Assembly (NCBI GenBank): GCA_003385635.1
Contig: QQUY01000003.1
Location: 372,001 to 436,000 of the forward strand
Reading direction: 5' to 3'
DNA length: 64,000 nucleotides
Origin: Acidobacteriota bacterium
GTDB taxonomy: Bacteria; Acidobacteriota; Blastocatellia; Pyrinomonadales; Pyrinomonadaceae
How positions within the stretch are numbered: the first letter of the stretch is position 1; the number at the start of each line of letters is the position of its first letter. The notes beneath the pieces are model-generated. The model was not told the DNA's origin. It searched no databases and saw only the letters and a program-made list of their open reading frames with translations. The position numbers were made by a program, and so were the translations under genes. Shown piece by piece: positions 8,572-17,370 of this stretch.

Positions 8572-8916
8572 ATGGTATTGACACTTCTCTCATTCGCCTT
8601 CGTGATCATCACTGCGATCTTTACCTTCAAGACCGCAAGAGACAACGGCTACAACGCAGTCGGCTGGACCGCTCTTTCCGTTGTCCTCTTCTTTTCACTT
8701 CCGATCTTTGCAGGAGTCGCGTTTGTCGTCGTGCTTTACATCTTGTTGGGAGAAAGCGGTGCTGATGAATTCCTTGAGTACTACATGTTTCTGACTTCCA
8801 TCGTCATGATGCTCCCGGCGGTAGTTTCTTCACTTCTTATCCTTCGTCACGTGAACACTCTCAAAGACGATGATCTCCCAATCGAACCGCCTACTCCTGG
8901 AGAACTGGGGCTTTAA
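8572..8916 (+). CDS. Small three-TM membrane protein
   Basis: 114-residue protein of unknown function with about three hydrophobic segments (LTLLSFAFVIITAIFTF; LSVVLFFSLPIFAGVAFVVV; MFLTSIVMMLPAVVSSLLIL) and an acidic Pro-rich C-terminal tail (DDDLPIEPPTPGELGL). The frame runs upstream into the tandem duplication, so that part is unlikely to be coding; ATG at 8572 starts directly before the first TM segment, and ATG at 8506 is an alternative giving 22 more residues. No clear ribosome site is visible at either. No family recognised. Confidence 0.5.
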   Translation: MVLTLLSFAFVIITAIFTFKTARDNGYNAVGWTALSVVLFFSLPIFAGVAFVVVLYILLGESGADEFLEYYMFLTSIVMMLPAVVSSLLILRHVNTLKDDDLPIEPPTPGELGL

Positions 8917-9005
8917 ATCAGTAGATGTTCCAGACCGGCGGAGGTCCTCATTGCTTATCGCACTGGCACCTTCGAAGCCGCTCCAGGTACTTGAGACCAA
9001 TGACA

Positions 9006-9049
9006 TAAAAGAGTCCCGGCCGCCGAGAAGGGTAATAGCGGCCGGGACA
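9006..9049 (-). terminator. Terminator for the CHRD/FG-GAP gene
   Basis: On the minus strand GTCCCGGCCGC pairs with GCGGCCGGGAC around a ~15-base loop and is followed by TCTTTT. It lies about 100 bases past the stop of the minus-strand gene ending at 9152. Between them, at 9114-9137, is a second perfect 24-bp palindrome (GGCCGTTCCCGC and its complement). Confidence 0.6.
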
Positions 9050-9151
9050 TGCTCCGGAGCCAAGCTCTATGGTTGCTGGCGCAATCGAAGAAGCTGCCGC
9101 GCCGGAGGGTGATGGCCGTTCCCGCGCGGGAACGGCCTTTCTCACACGAGG

Positions 9152-11455
9152 CTACCGGATAGTCGGAATGTCTCCGCGGGACCCGAATTGCCTGACATCA
9201 AGGGTTCCGTCGGAGCTTCTCCAGATGTACCAGAGGCCGTTCGACGGGCGGAACACCGCGATGTCTGTCTTGTCGTCGCCGTCGTAGTGTCCTGCGACCG
9301 GAATGTCTTCGGATATGCCGAACTGCCGTATCAGATACTCTCCATTGCTGCTCTGGTATACGTACCAGACGCCGTTGGATGGCCTGAATACCGCGTGGTC
9401 GTCTTTGCCGTCTCCGTCGAAGTCTCCGGTTACCGCTTTATCTTCCGCAACTCCCCATTGAAGAGCAGCGAACGCTCCGGTCGAACTGTTGAGCCTGTAC
9501 CAAACCCCGTTCGAAGGTCTGTAGACCGAGATGTCGGCCTTGCCGTCTCCGTCGAAGTCCGAAGCGATCGGACGGTCGCCGTTGGTTCCGAACTGCACGA
9601 CTATCAGCCCCGAGTTGTTGCTCTTTTTGACATACCAGACTCCGCTGGAAGGCCTGAACACCGCGATGTCATTAAGCCCGTCACCGTCGAAGTCTCCCCT
9701 CACGGGTATGTCGGTGGAGTAGCCGAATGAGACTGCAGTTTCGCCGCCGTCAGAGCTGCGTTTGATTATCCAGACCGCACTTCCGCCGTAATCCCTGACC
9801 ACAGCCTTGTCGGTTCTTCCGTCACCGTCGTAGTCGGCTGAGACCGGTGTATCGGTCGGGCTGCCGAATACCTGGGCGCTAAATCCCTGGCTATTCATCG
9901 AGTACCAGGTAGCGCTGTCCGGCCTGAAGACCGAAAAATCGTTGCTGCCGTCACCGTCGAAGTCCGCGCTGTTCGAGTGCTGAGTGATCCGTCCCCGGAG
10001 TTCACCTCCGGGATTGTTCACAGTAGTGATCGTTACAAACCACAACCCCGCCCGAAGCTGGTCAACCTGCGACTGCGTCAGCGGTACGGTCTCCGATGTC
10101 AGATTTCCGTTTGTGCCGCCGAGCGGTGCAAAGGTGAACACAGATACCGCATTTCCAAGTTCCGCATATACGATCGCAGAGCTTTGAGAACTTGTCAGAT
10201 CGTGGAACTCGCCCGAAAAAGTGGCATGTGTGCCGGCTTCGTTGAGTAGGACCTTGACCTCGGCTCTCCCGCTGGTCGCAACCGGTGGATTGAAACCGTT
10301 GCCGCTCAGGTGGGCTTCGAAAGACCTTGCGAATCCGGGGGTAGCACTGGGGCTCGGGCTTGGCGAAGGAGATTGTCCGGGACTTGGGCTCGGACTTGGG
10401 CTCGGAGTTCCAGTGGTTCCCGAGAACGAACCTGAGAGGATCACGTCGCCGTTATGGCTGATCTCGATCAGATCTCCGGGTACAACCACGGGTACGAAAT
10501 CACCGTCATCGGATCTGAGCCTCAGACGACTCTCGCCGTCGCCTTCGAGGAACATCGAACTGATCGACATACCTTCGATAGAAACGCTGAACTGCGAGCC
10601 AGCTGGCAGGCTGATCTGGCGCAGCCGGACCTCGATCTCGGTCCTGCTGCTGTGGATCTCATACGCTGCATAGCCTCTGGGCAGAATCCCGTTGATGGTA
10701 GGTCCGCTCAAAGCCGCGTAGATCTCATTCTCGCCGGGTGACGAAGTAGGAGATGGCGAAGGTGACGCGGTCGGCGACGGAGATGCGGTCGGCGACGGAG
10801 ATGCCGTTGGCGAGGGTGATGCGGTCGGAGACGGGGATGCCGTCGGTGAGGGTGATGCGGTCGGAGACGGAGATGCCGTCGGTGAGGGTGACGCAGTTGG
10901 CGACGGAGAAGCCGTCGGCGATGCACTAGGCGAAGGGGATGCCGTAGGGGACGAGGTAGGGCTCGCCGAAGGCGAAGCGCTTGGAGAAGGGCTCGGACCG
11001 CCTGCGCCAAAACTTCCGGAAACGATTACAGTTCCGCCGAGACGTACTTGGGCGGTCGAACCGTCGTTGACCTGCGGCACGGTTTGTCCATCGTCGGTTC
11101 TGAGTCTCAGGCGAACTCTCTGATCTTCGAGCGCGGCCTGACCGATAAAAGATCCGTCAACGAAGAAGGAAAAGACGGTTCCGTCGCTCATCGAGATATT
11201 GTCGACATCGAATTCGATCTCGCGCCGACTCGGATAGACCTCATATTCCGCATCTCCTCTGGGGTTTGAAGCGCCAGACGGAGCAGTAAGCACCGCTGTG
11301 CGTACCAGAATCGGGTCTGTGAAAAAAGATTCTTCAAAAAATGCTTCGGCGACCATCGATATCGGCAAGACCGATAAGATCGCGAGCGCCGCTGCGATAA
11401 CAATTCCGTTCAAAAGGTACCGGACTTTGATCTTCCTGCGTGATGTTTTCTTCAT
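9152..11455 (-). CDS. Large secreted CHRD/FG-GAP protein with Pro-Thr-rich linkers
   Basis: 767-residue secreted protein. An N-terminal membrane/signal segment (about residues 13-37) is followed by a ~100-residue domain (50-150), a Ser/Pro/Thr/Ala linker (153-240) made of TASPSP repeats, a second copy of the same domain (245-345), a short Pro-Ser linker (350-374), a CHRD domain (about 377-492; TFSGEFHDLTSS ... NPGGELRGRITQ) and about six FG-GAP/VCBS-type repeats with D-x-D-G-D-G calcium-loop motifs and FRPS-GVWY signatures up to the C-terminus. FG-GAP repeats form calcium-binding propellers. Function is unknown; adhesion or surface display is inferred. AAGGAAGGAA precedes the start. Confidence 0.85.
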   Translation of the reverse strand: MKKTSRRKIKVRYLLNGIVIAAALAILSVLPISMVAEAFFEESFFTDPILVRTAVLTAPSGASNPRGDAEYEVYPSRREIEFDVDNISMSDGTVFSFFVDGSFIGQAALEDQRVRLRLRTDDGQTVPQVNDGSTAQVRLGGTVIVSGSFGAGGPSPSPSASPSASPTSSPTASPSPSASPTASPSPTASPSPTASPSPTASPSPTASPSPTASPSPTASPSPTASPSPTASPSPSPTSSPGENEIYAALSGPTINGILPRGYAAYEIHSSRTEIEVRLRQISLPAGSQFSVSIEGMSISSMFLEGDGESRLRLRSDDGDFVPVVVPGDLIEISHNGDVILSGSFSGTTGTPSPSPSPSPGQSPSPSPSPSATPGFARSFEAHLSGNGFNPPVATSGRAEVKVLLNEAGTHATFSGEFHDLTSSQSSAIVYAELGNAVSVFTFAPLGGTNGNLTSETVPLTQSQVDQLRAGLWFVTITTVNNPGGELRGRITQHSNSADFDGDGSNDFSVFRPDSATWYSMNSQGFSAQVFGSPTDTPVSADYDGDGRTDKAVVRDYGGSAVWIIKRSSDGGETAVSFGYSTDIPVRGDFDGDGLNDIAVFRPSSGVWYVKKSNNSGLIVVQFGTNGDRPIASDFDGDGKADISVYRPSNGVWYRLNSSTGAFAALQWGVAEDKAVTGDFDGDGKDDHAVFRPSNGVWYVYQSSNGEYLIRQFGISEDIPVAGHYDGDDKTDIAVFRPSNGLWYIWRSSDGTLDVRQFGSRGDIPTIR
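10736..10999 (-). repeat. In-frame 18-bp tandem repeat encoding TASPSP
   Basis: Coding tandem repeat inside the CHRD/FG-GAP gene. Consecutive 18-base units encode Thr-Ala-Ser-Pro-Ser-Pro. The units vary at third positions but keep frame, so slippage in whole units would change linker length without breaking the gene. Confidence 0.8.
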
Positions 11456-11957
11456 CTTATTCCTTCCTTAGCCTTGGATTCCTTCTCTCGGGCCGCGAAC
11501 TTATCCGGGCCTGTTACATCTACAGTGCGTCCAGTCGAGGCATTGAGACAGGTAGAGAATAAGTATTTGGGAAATAGGAGACAGGAGGCAGGAGACAGGA
11601 GACACAATCGGAACCCGGAGCGCCGGCGACGGGCGTGAAGGAGTGATGAGTGATGGGTGCTGAGGACTGAGGGGCAGGCAAATGGCGGAAACGCGACCGT
11701 TAGGGAGAGTGCCGGCTTGCACCGCAAGCCAAGGGTTGTCACACAACAACTTTATAGGGAATCTGTCCTCAAGAGAGTTGCGCGAACTTCAGTTTGCGCC
11801 AACCTGATTCTCAAACTCGGTGACGCGACAAGCTGAAGGTTGTCGTACATAACTCGGAATCTGGAATTCCAGTGACGAGCAAACAGAAGACAGAAGACAG
11901 AAGACTGAAGACAGGAGTCGGGAGTCACGCTCTATGAATGGCGGGCAAGCCCGCCGC
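11456..11957. other. Intergenic region with repeats
   Basis: No gene supported. It holds GACAGGAG / GAAGACAG short-period repeats (about 11575-11605 and 11880-11920), a stretch related to the ends of the 143-bp duplication (about 11690-11735) and a family-B hairpin pair at 11780-11846. Confidence 0.65.
11780..11846 (+). repeat. Dispersed hairpin pair, family B, copy 2
   Basis: GCGCGAACTTCAGTTTGCGC followed by CGCGACAAGCTGAAGGTTGT, the same order and spacing as the copy at 8070-8134. Confidence 0.7.
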
Positions 11958-13337
11958 TCACCGCTCATTGCTGAGATTCTGCTGACAAGCACCCGGATTG
12001 GAGCCGCAGGCTTGATTGTTATTCAGCGCACAAAAGGCATCGACGCGCGACGTATCAATCTCGTAACCCCTGGAGGTCAAAAAGCACTCCCACTCGACCC
12101 CGGTATCATCGAGTCGGTCTACTAGCGCTTCGGGACCGATGCCAGGTTCATTGGCCTTGACGAGAGCAGCAACTCCGGCGGCGACCGGTGCCGCCATCGA
12201 GGTCCCGCTCCAGGTCGCATACCGGTTTCCCGGGATAGCACTCACGATCCCCTCGCCCGGCGCAACAAGCCGTATGAATCTGTCGCCCCCACTGACATCC
12301 CCGCGATTCATCGTGGAAAAGACCGAAAGCTTGTCGTATCGGTTGCTTGATCCTACCCCGATCTGAGGACTGATCCTGTTGCCTGCGGGATAAATAGGGA
12401 CCGCATTTCCGCCGTTCCCGGCTGCTGAAACAACCATCAGCCGGTTGTTACCCAGCTCTGTAAAGAGCTTTCCGTCGATCGTCTGACCGTCGTCACAGGC
12501 GTCGATCAGATCTTCGAGCAGGAACGGATTGTCCGGATATCCGAAGCTGACGTTGACGATGTCAGCGCCATTCTGGGCCGCCCAGATTATCGCTGCAGTA
12601 ACTCGCCAGAGATTGCCGACACCGTCCTCATCGAGAATCCGGATCGGCATTATCTTCGCATCGGGAGCTGTCAGCGCGACTATTCCTGCAACATGGGTAC
12701 CGTGGCCGTATACCGGATTTGTGTAGTATGTGCCGACCTCCGAAGGGTCGCTATCGTCATCGACAAAGTCATACCCCGCGACGAGTCTGCCTTCGAATGC
12801 CCTGTGGTTCAGGTCTATTCCCGTGTCGAGAACGGCGACGGTCACGCCCCTTCCTGTTGATATCTGGTGCGCCTGAGGTAAGCGGATCTTATTCTCGAAC
12901 CAGTTTCTCTTGTAGGCCTTTGCACTGCTGCCGATAGCCCAGGAGCGCCCGATAGCCCAGGAACGCCCGAGCGTCCAAGAAAGTCCCTGCCGCTCAACTG
13001 CGGAGAGATTTCGATTGACTTCTGCTTTTGAGATCCTGTTGTCAGACCCCATCGCAGAAACTATCTGTTCAGCAGTTTGCGAGGTCCTGGAGGTGTCGAC
13101 CGCCATCCGGTAGGTTGGTGGCGTGCCTACCTGCCCCAGCGGCTCAGGGATCAGGTCGTACGTAGACGCCACCGCCGGCAGGTCTGCCGGAACGCCGAGC
13201 TGAAAAATCACCTCGTTTGGCACGCAGTCTGTACATTGCGCACCTGTCTCAGCCTTTGTCTGCGAAAACACCGGCAGCGACGCCAAAGCGACGACCGCCG
13301 TAAATCTTATTAAGCTCTTTATTCCTGATCGGTACAT
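11958..13337 (-). CDS. Secreted S8 (subtilisin-like) serine protease
   Basis: 459-residue secreted endopeptidase. A signal peptide (about residues 1-30) precedes an inhibitor-I9-like propeptide region (about 40-115) and the catalytic domain (about 160-430). Catalytic residues visible are Asp171 (VAVLDTGIDLNH), His212 (GHGTHVAG), the oxyanion Asn308 (SAAGNGG) and Ser380 (SGTSMAAP). A short internal repeat, GRSWAI twice in tandem, sits at the propeptide/catalytic boundary near residues 124-136, where processing is expected. ATG at 13337 is preferred over the longer frame because AAGGGGAT precedes it and the signal peptide begins there. It lies 78 bases downstream of the CHAT gene on the same strand. 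Confidence 0.92.
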   Translation of the reverse strand: MYRSGIKSLIRFTAVVALASLPVFSQTKAETGAQCTDCVPNEVIFQLGVPADLPAVASTYDLIPEPLGQVGTPPTYRMAVDTSRTSQTAEQIVSAMGSDNRISKAEVNRNLSAVERQGLSWTLGRSWAIGRSWAIGSSAKAYKRNWFENKIRLPQAHQISTGRGVTVAVLDTGIDLNHRAFEGRLVAGYDFVDDDSDPSEVGTYYTNPVYGHGTHVAGIVALTAPDAKIMPIRILDEDGVGNLWRVTAAIIWAAQNGADIVNVSFGYPDNPFLLEDLIDACDDGQTIDGKLFTELGNNRLMVVSAAGNGGNAVPIYPAGNRISPQIGVGSSNRYDKLSVFSTMNRGDVSGGDRFIRLVAPGEGIVSAIPGNRYATWSGTSMAAPVAAGVAALVKANEPGIGPEALVDRLDDTGVEWECFLTSRGYEIDTSRVDAFCALNNNQACGSNPGACQQNLSNER

Positions 13338-13415
13338 CTGATCCCCTTCTTCTTTTTCGTGGTCTTCCTGCCGCACAGTGCAGTCAGAGAAGGGAAAAAG
13401 ACAATAGAGAAAAAT

Positions 13416-16220
13416 TTAGTTGAGTGTCCCGATTGTAACAAATGGAGCCCAGTGATAGGGCTGTTTTCCGTCACCGATCATTCCTCTCTGGGCTTCATTG
13501 AGCGCCTTCGCCGGACAACTGTGCCGCGGCAAGCCTCCGTAAAAGCTCACCATCAGCTCACGAGTGGCAGCGTCGCTCACCGTCCAGAGGCTCATTACAA
13601 GATCTGTCGCGCCTGCGGTCAGAAAGCCTCTCGCGAGTCCAAGGATCTCGTTCCCCGGGTAGATGCTGCTTAGTCCCGTCTCACAGGCGCTGAGGGTTAC
13701 AAGTGCCGAGTTCAGATCGACCGCACAAATGTCGCGAACCGTCGCGTGGCCGTCGGCAAGATGCAGGCTTGAGAACATCGGATTGTCCGGTCTGAATTTT
13801 CCGTGGCAAGCCAAATGAACGACTTCGCATTTTCCTGCGTGCTCTTCGTATGCAGAGTATGCAGCTTCGAATCCGGTGAACGTCCAGGAGCGGGAGAACA
13901 TGCCTGAGAGCGATTCTATCTCGTCATTTACGTTAGGTATGTGCTCGTCTTCGAAACCGACCAACAACGCATTCTCAAATTTTCCCCTTTTTTTTCTAGC
14001 CAGTTCTGTCCAGACAGATGCTCCCGGACAGTACGCAATCACGCGCTTCTCGGCCTCATAAGCGTCTCCATCTTTTAGCGCCGAGAAGGGGACATAGTTC
14101 AGTATCCCGGACGGAACGATCACCAGATCTCGATCCAGGATGTGATCTTCAAGAGGGTCAAGGAGTAAAGACCGCAGCTGTTGCAGGTGTGAATCCGTGC
14201 GCTTTCGGATCTGGGCCTCGAAAGCTAACGGAAGGTTTGCGCCAAAACGCATCGATCCAAACTGGAACCGAAGACCTTTAAGAGCCGAAGAGACCTCTTC
14301 AACCGTCGCAATCTCAGGCACAAATGTCAGCCCTTCGCTTGAGACCACAAAAGCGGAAAAAGCGCCGTTTCGGACGATAAACTCTACGAGACCGGATCCG
14401 TCCTCAAGCGTTTCTGAAATGGACTCGACCGAAATGTCCGTCGATGCCGGATCAGTGATCAAGGCCCGTGTGATCTCTATCCTCCGAGAGACCTCGGCGA
14501 GATCTCGTTCTGTTTCGAGAACCTGATCCTGAAGCTTAACGGCGTCCTCACCTTCAGCGCGGATCAGACGGCTGTAAAACCAGTTAAGCTTTTCCCGAAG
14601 TTCCTGTTTCGATCTCTCAAGCTCGCTATCGATCTCATTCGAAGAGCCTGAAGCCCTTCGCCGGACCGCTTCGGCAAGTGTCTTTGATCTGGCACTTTCA
14701 TTTACTGCGAACGCCTCCTCAATTCGGCCTTCCTGGAGACAAATGCCGAGAAGATTGTCGTATGGCGCGAGCTTGTCCGATAGGTAGGCCATTCTGAATT
14801 CCTCGGCGGCGATCGGGTCGCGCATCGCTTCGGTCATTTGAACAGCCTCACGAAACAGGGCTTCCGCTGACGCTGGATTTCCCCGGTCAAGTCGTATCAG
14901 CCCAAGAAGATTCGTGGTTTGAAGTTCTACATTGGCGATCTGTGTTTCACGGGCTCCTTTTCTCGCTTCAAGCAGAATGCTTTCCGACTTCTCAAGTTGC
15001 CCGATCGCGCGAAGAGCCTCACCTCTCAATATTGCTTGTTCAAGGTTAAGCCTCGAATCCGATTCGTTCAGAAGGTCAAGGAATCTATCAAGTAGAGACA
15101 AGGACTCTTCCGGCGCGCCTGATTTGAGCTTGGCCTTTGCCTCTACAATCAAGACGGTAGCGCGACCGGTCGAATTTCCCTCATTTGTGTACAGTGTTTC
15201 GGCCCGGTCCAGTTCCAGAGCACTTTTCTCCGGTAGTCCAAGGAGAAGGTACAGCCTTCCAAGATTGGTTCTTGCCCGGGCCTCTTCGCCCTGAAGCTTT
15301 AGATCAGAGAGGGTTTTCGCCGCCGAGTTCAGCATCGTCAGCGCCTCTTCTAGAAGATTGAGCGTCAGATATATCTCCGCCATTTCCAGTTCCGCGATCG
15401 CGGTCTGGTGAGGCATCTCCGACTTTTCGAATTTTCTTCGCGAACGCTCAAGGTATTTAAGCGCCTCGTCATAGCGTCCGCGGAACGTCGCAAGGTTGCC
15501 GAGGCACGCCTCGATCTCGGCTTCGGTGACCGACATACCTTCCGACAGAGCGGAATCGAGCGCCTTCAAATACTGTGATTCAGCTTCCCTGAAACGATTA
15601 AGTTCGACAAGCGTGTTTGCCAGGTCGTTCTCGGCAAGTGTTCGCCACTGTGCTTCGCCGATTCGAGTGAATCTGCCAAGAGCGGACCTCCCGAACGATT
15701 CAGCAAGCCTGTGGTCGCCTTTTCGCGACGCGATGTTGCTGAGGTTCATTTCAATCTTTCCCGCCGCAACATCGTCGCCTTCTTTCTCAAACACTTCCAG
15801 TGCGGATATCCCGGCCCCGGAAGCTTCTTCGTACCGGCCAAGCAAGGCGAGAGGGATCAGCATCGCAACGGTGGCCTGAGCCGCGTCGAAATCATTTCCG
15901 GCTGACCGAAAAGATTCTCTCGAGTCCGAAATGTATTTAACTGCTAATTCGAGTTCGCCTTTGGTAAGAGCAGAGATTCCCCGTATCCATGCGGCGATGG
16001 CGGTGATTTCGGGCGCATCAACGACTTCCGCAAGTTGGTCAGCAGCGATCGAAGCGCGCCGTGCCTTTGCGGGCTCGGAATTCCACGTCGCGTAGCAGAC
16101 GTTCTTAAGTTCTTCCGCGAGCTCCCTGTCTGCCAGCCTGGAATACTGTTCGAGTATCGCCGGGATCGATTCGGCCTTCTCTTGAGAAACAAGCAGGGAC
16201 GCGAGCTCTTTATGGTCCAT
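13416..16220 (-). CDS. TPR-CHAT caspase-like protein
   Basis: 934-residue cytoplasmic-looking protein (no signal peptide). About residues 1-480 are TPR-like helical repeats (AEIEACLGNLATFRGRYDEAL, AQATVAMLIPLALLGRYEEA and similar), then a coiled-coil-like linker (~530-600) and a C-terminal CHAT domain (~680-934). The caspase-type dyad is present: His806 in HLACHGKF and Cys846 in LSACETG, followed by the typical GLARGFLTAGATDLVMSLW. CHAT is a caspase/separase-clan peptidase; TPR-CHAT proteins elsewhere act as regulated proteases in signalling or death pathways. Substrate unknown. It sits between an ECF sigma/regulator pair and a secreted subtilase, all on the minus strand. Confidence 0.9.
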   Translation of the reverse strand: MDHKELASLLVSQEKAESIPAILEQYSRLADRELAEELKNVCYATWNSEPAKARRASIAADQLAEVVDAPEITAIAAWIRGISALTKGELELAVKYISDSRESFRSAGNDFDAAQATVAMLIPLALLGRYEEASGAGISALEVFEKEGDDVAAGKIEMNLSNIASRKGDHRLAESFGRSALGRFTRIGEAQWRTLAENDLANTLVELNRFREAESQYLKALDSALSEGMSVTEAEIEACLGNLATFRGRYDEALKYLERSRRKFEKSEMPHQTAIAELEMAEIYLTLNLLEEALTMLNSAAKTLSDLKLQGEEARARTNLGRLYLLLGLPEKSALELDRAETLYTNEGNSTGRATVLIVEAKAKLKSGAPEESLSLLDRFLDLLNESDSRLNLEQAILRGEALRAIGQLEKSESILLEARKGARETQIANVELQTTNLLGLIRLDRGNPASAEALFREAVQMTEAMRDPIAAEEFRMAYLSDKLAPYDNLLGICLQEGRIEEAFAVNESARSKTLAEAVRRRASGSSNEIDSELERSKQELREKLNWFYSRLIRAEGEDAVKLQDQVLETERDLAEVSRRIEITRALITDPASTDISVESISETLEDGSGLVEFIVRNGAFSAFVVSSEGLTFVPEIATVEEVSSALKGLRFQFGSMRFGANLPLAFEAQIRKRTDSHLQQLRSLLLDPLEDHILDRDLVIVPSGILNYVPFSALKDGDAYEAEKRVIAYCPGASVWTELARKKRGKFENALLVGFEDEHIPNVNDEIESLSGMFSRSWTFTGFEAAYSAYEEHAGKCEVVHLACHGKFRPDNPMFSSLHLADGHATVRDICAVDLNSALVTLSACETGLSSIYPGNEILGLARGFLTAGATDLVMSLWTVSDAATRELMVSFYGGLPRHSCPAKALNEAQRGMIGDGKQPYHWAPFVTIGTLN

Positions 16221-16386
16221 AGGAGATGCGAGATTATAGCAAGCTATCCGGAATCAAAGCAGTCTGAATCGTTTAAGAAGGGTTCCTAAACCGGATCGGT
16301 AGGAGGCCGGGACCATCAGTTGGAGCTTGTCTCAAAGCAATGTGTTTTTGCGCGGACCCGGATGAGAAAATTTCAGCGGACGCACT

Positions 16387-16534
16387 ATATCAGTTGCCCC
16401 CCGTTTCAACGGGGGGATAATGAGAGGCCTCCTGAGATCTATCGCCGGCTTTAGCCGGCTGTTTTCGGGGCTGAAGCCCCTTTCAGGGTTGGGGTCCCTG
16501 AGAACCCCCCGCTAAAGCGAGGGGCAACTGATAT
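16387..16534 (+). repeat. Dispersed palindromic element, copy 2
   Basis: About 148 bp with termini ATATCAGTTGCCCC and GGGGCAACTGATAT and internal stems CCCCCCGTTTCAACGGGGGG, GCCGGCTTTAGCCGGC and GGGGCTGAAGCCCC. Same order and orientation as copy 1. Confidence 0.8.
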
Positions 16535-16630
16535 TCCTTTAACAGCAGGTCAGAAATCCGGCACGAAAATAAGTCGGTACAAAGGCGCCTTTTGAGACAG
16601 CACCGGGAAGAGAAGGGTTTCCATTGACAC

Positions 16631-16720
16631 CTGCCGGCATTAGCCGGCGTTTTTCGCGCTAAAGCCCCAATTCCGGTTTGTGATGAATGCTATCTCCCGC
16701 TAGAGCAGGGGGCAACTGGT
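16631..16720 (+). repeat. Damaged copy of the dispersed palindromic element
   Basis: Retains the GCCGGCATTAGCCGGC stem, a decayed CGCGCTAAAGCCCC stem and the right end CCGCTAGAGCAGGGGGCAAC; the left third is missing. Confidence 0.6.
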
Positions 16721-16813
16721 GAATAAAAACCGATAGAAAATCGATAGTACACTCTCACGACAAGAAAAGAGGCCGCCATTTCTGACGGCCTGTCACCTGC
16801 TATGGAAATGAAC

Positions 16814-17284
16814 CTAGGAGATCTCTATCCCCTCAATGACGATCTCTTCGTCACCGTTATTTAACGAAAGGTCGTAAGTCCCAGATTTTATTCCCTCGAA
16901 AGCAAATTCTCCCTGCTCATTTGAGCTTACGACGATCGCTGCCATAGTTGCGGTGAAGTTTTCAAAGCCTTCGCCAAGCGCCTGTCCTTGGACGGTGTAG
17001 CCTTCCGCTTCTGGCTTGATCCTGAGGTCGACCGCTCTGTCTCCGGCTTCGAAAAGCATCTGACGCGCTTCCGCGGTCCCTGACCGCTCGCCGAAGACCG
17101 CCGTGCCGGGGGCGATATCGATCTTCAGCGCCGCTTTGATCCTTTCCACAGCTGAAGGCTGTTTCTGCCTTGTTCTGAACAGGTCTTTGGACCACTTGAT
17201 CGAATCCGCCGGGGCGTCGACGGAATCATCTGTCTGCATCAGCCGCAAGATCCTCTCAATTCTTTTATCGCTTGATTCAACCAT
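16814..17284 (-). CDS. Small protein with a carboxypeptidase-regulatory-like fold, next to ECF sigma
   Basis: About 156 residues without signal peptide. The N-terminal helix (about 1-30, DKRIERILRLMQTDD) is followed by a basic linker and a beta-rich C-terminal half ending NEQGEFAFEGIKSGTYDLSL, the pattern of a carboxypeptidase-regulatory or PEGA-like Ig fold. Position immediately after an ECF sigma gene suggests a sigma-linked regulator, possibly a non-classical anti-sigma factor; there is no zinc-binding HxxxCxxC, so this is inference. Start uncertain: ATG 17284 used, TTG 17290 has the better-spaced GGAGG, and TTG 17323 is possible. Confidence 0.6.
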   Translation of the reverse strand: MVESSDKRIERILRLMQTDDSVDAPADSIKWSKDLFRTRQKQPSAVERIKAALKIDIAPGTAVFGERSGTAEARQMLFEAGDRAVDLRIKPEAEGYTVQGQALGEGFENFTATMAAIVVSSNEQGEFAFEGIKSGTYDLSLNNGDEEIVIEGIEIS

Positions 17285-17370
17285 TTCCAAGTTGCCATCC
17301 TCCAGGCGATGTCTCTCAAACAAACAGTGTCAATTTCTGACAGTCTGAGACACTATCTCCGGATTATTTC

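Larger units (their letters stand above)
16221..16813. other. Intergenic region with two palindromic elements
   Basis: No gene seen. It holds a full copy (16387-16534) and a damaged copy (about 16631-16720) of the large inverted-repeat element. These separate the CHAT gene from the upstream sigma/regulator pair, so CHAT may have its own promoter near 16221-16380. Confidence 0.65.

Noticed and set aside
10708..11010. Arg/Leu/His-rich 100-residue frame on the minus strand
   Set aside because: It is an alternate-frame reading of the TASPSP coding repeat; composition is an artefact of the repeat.
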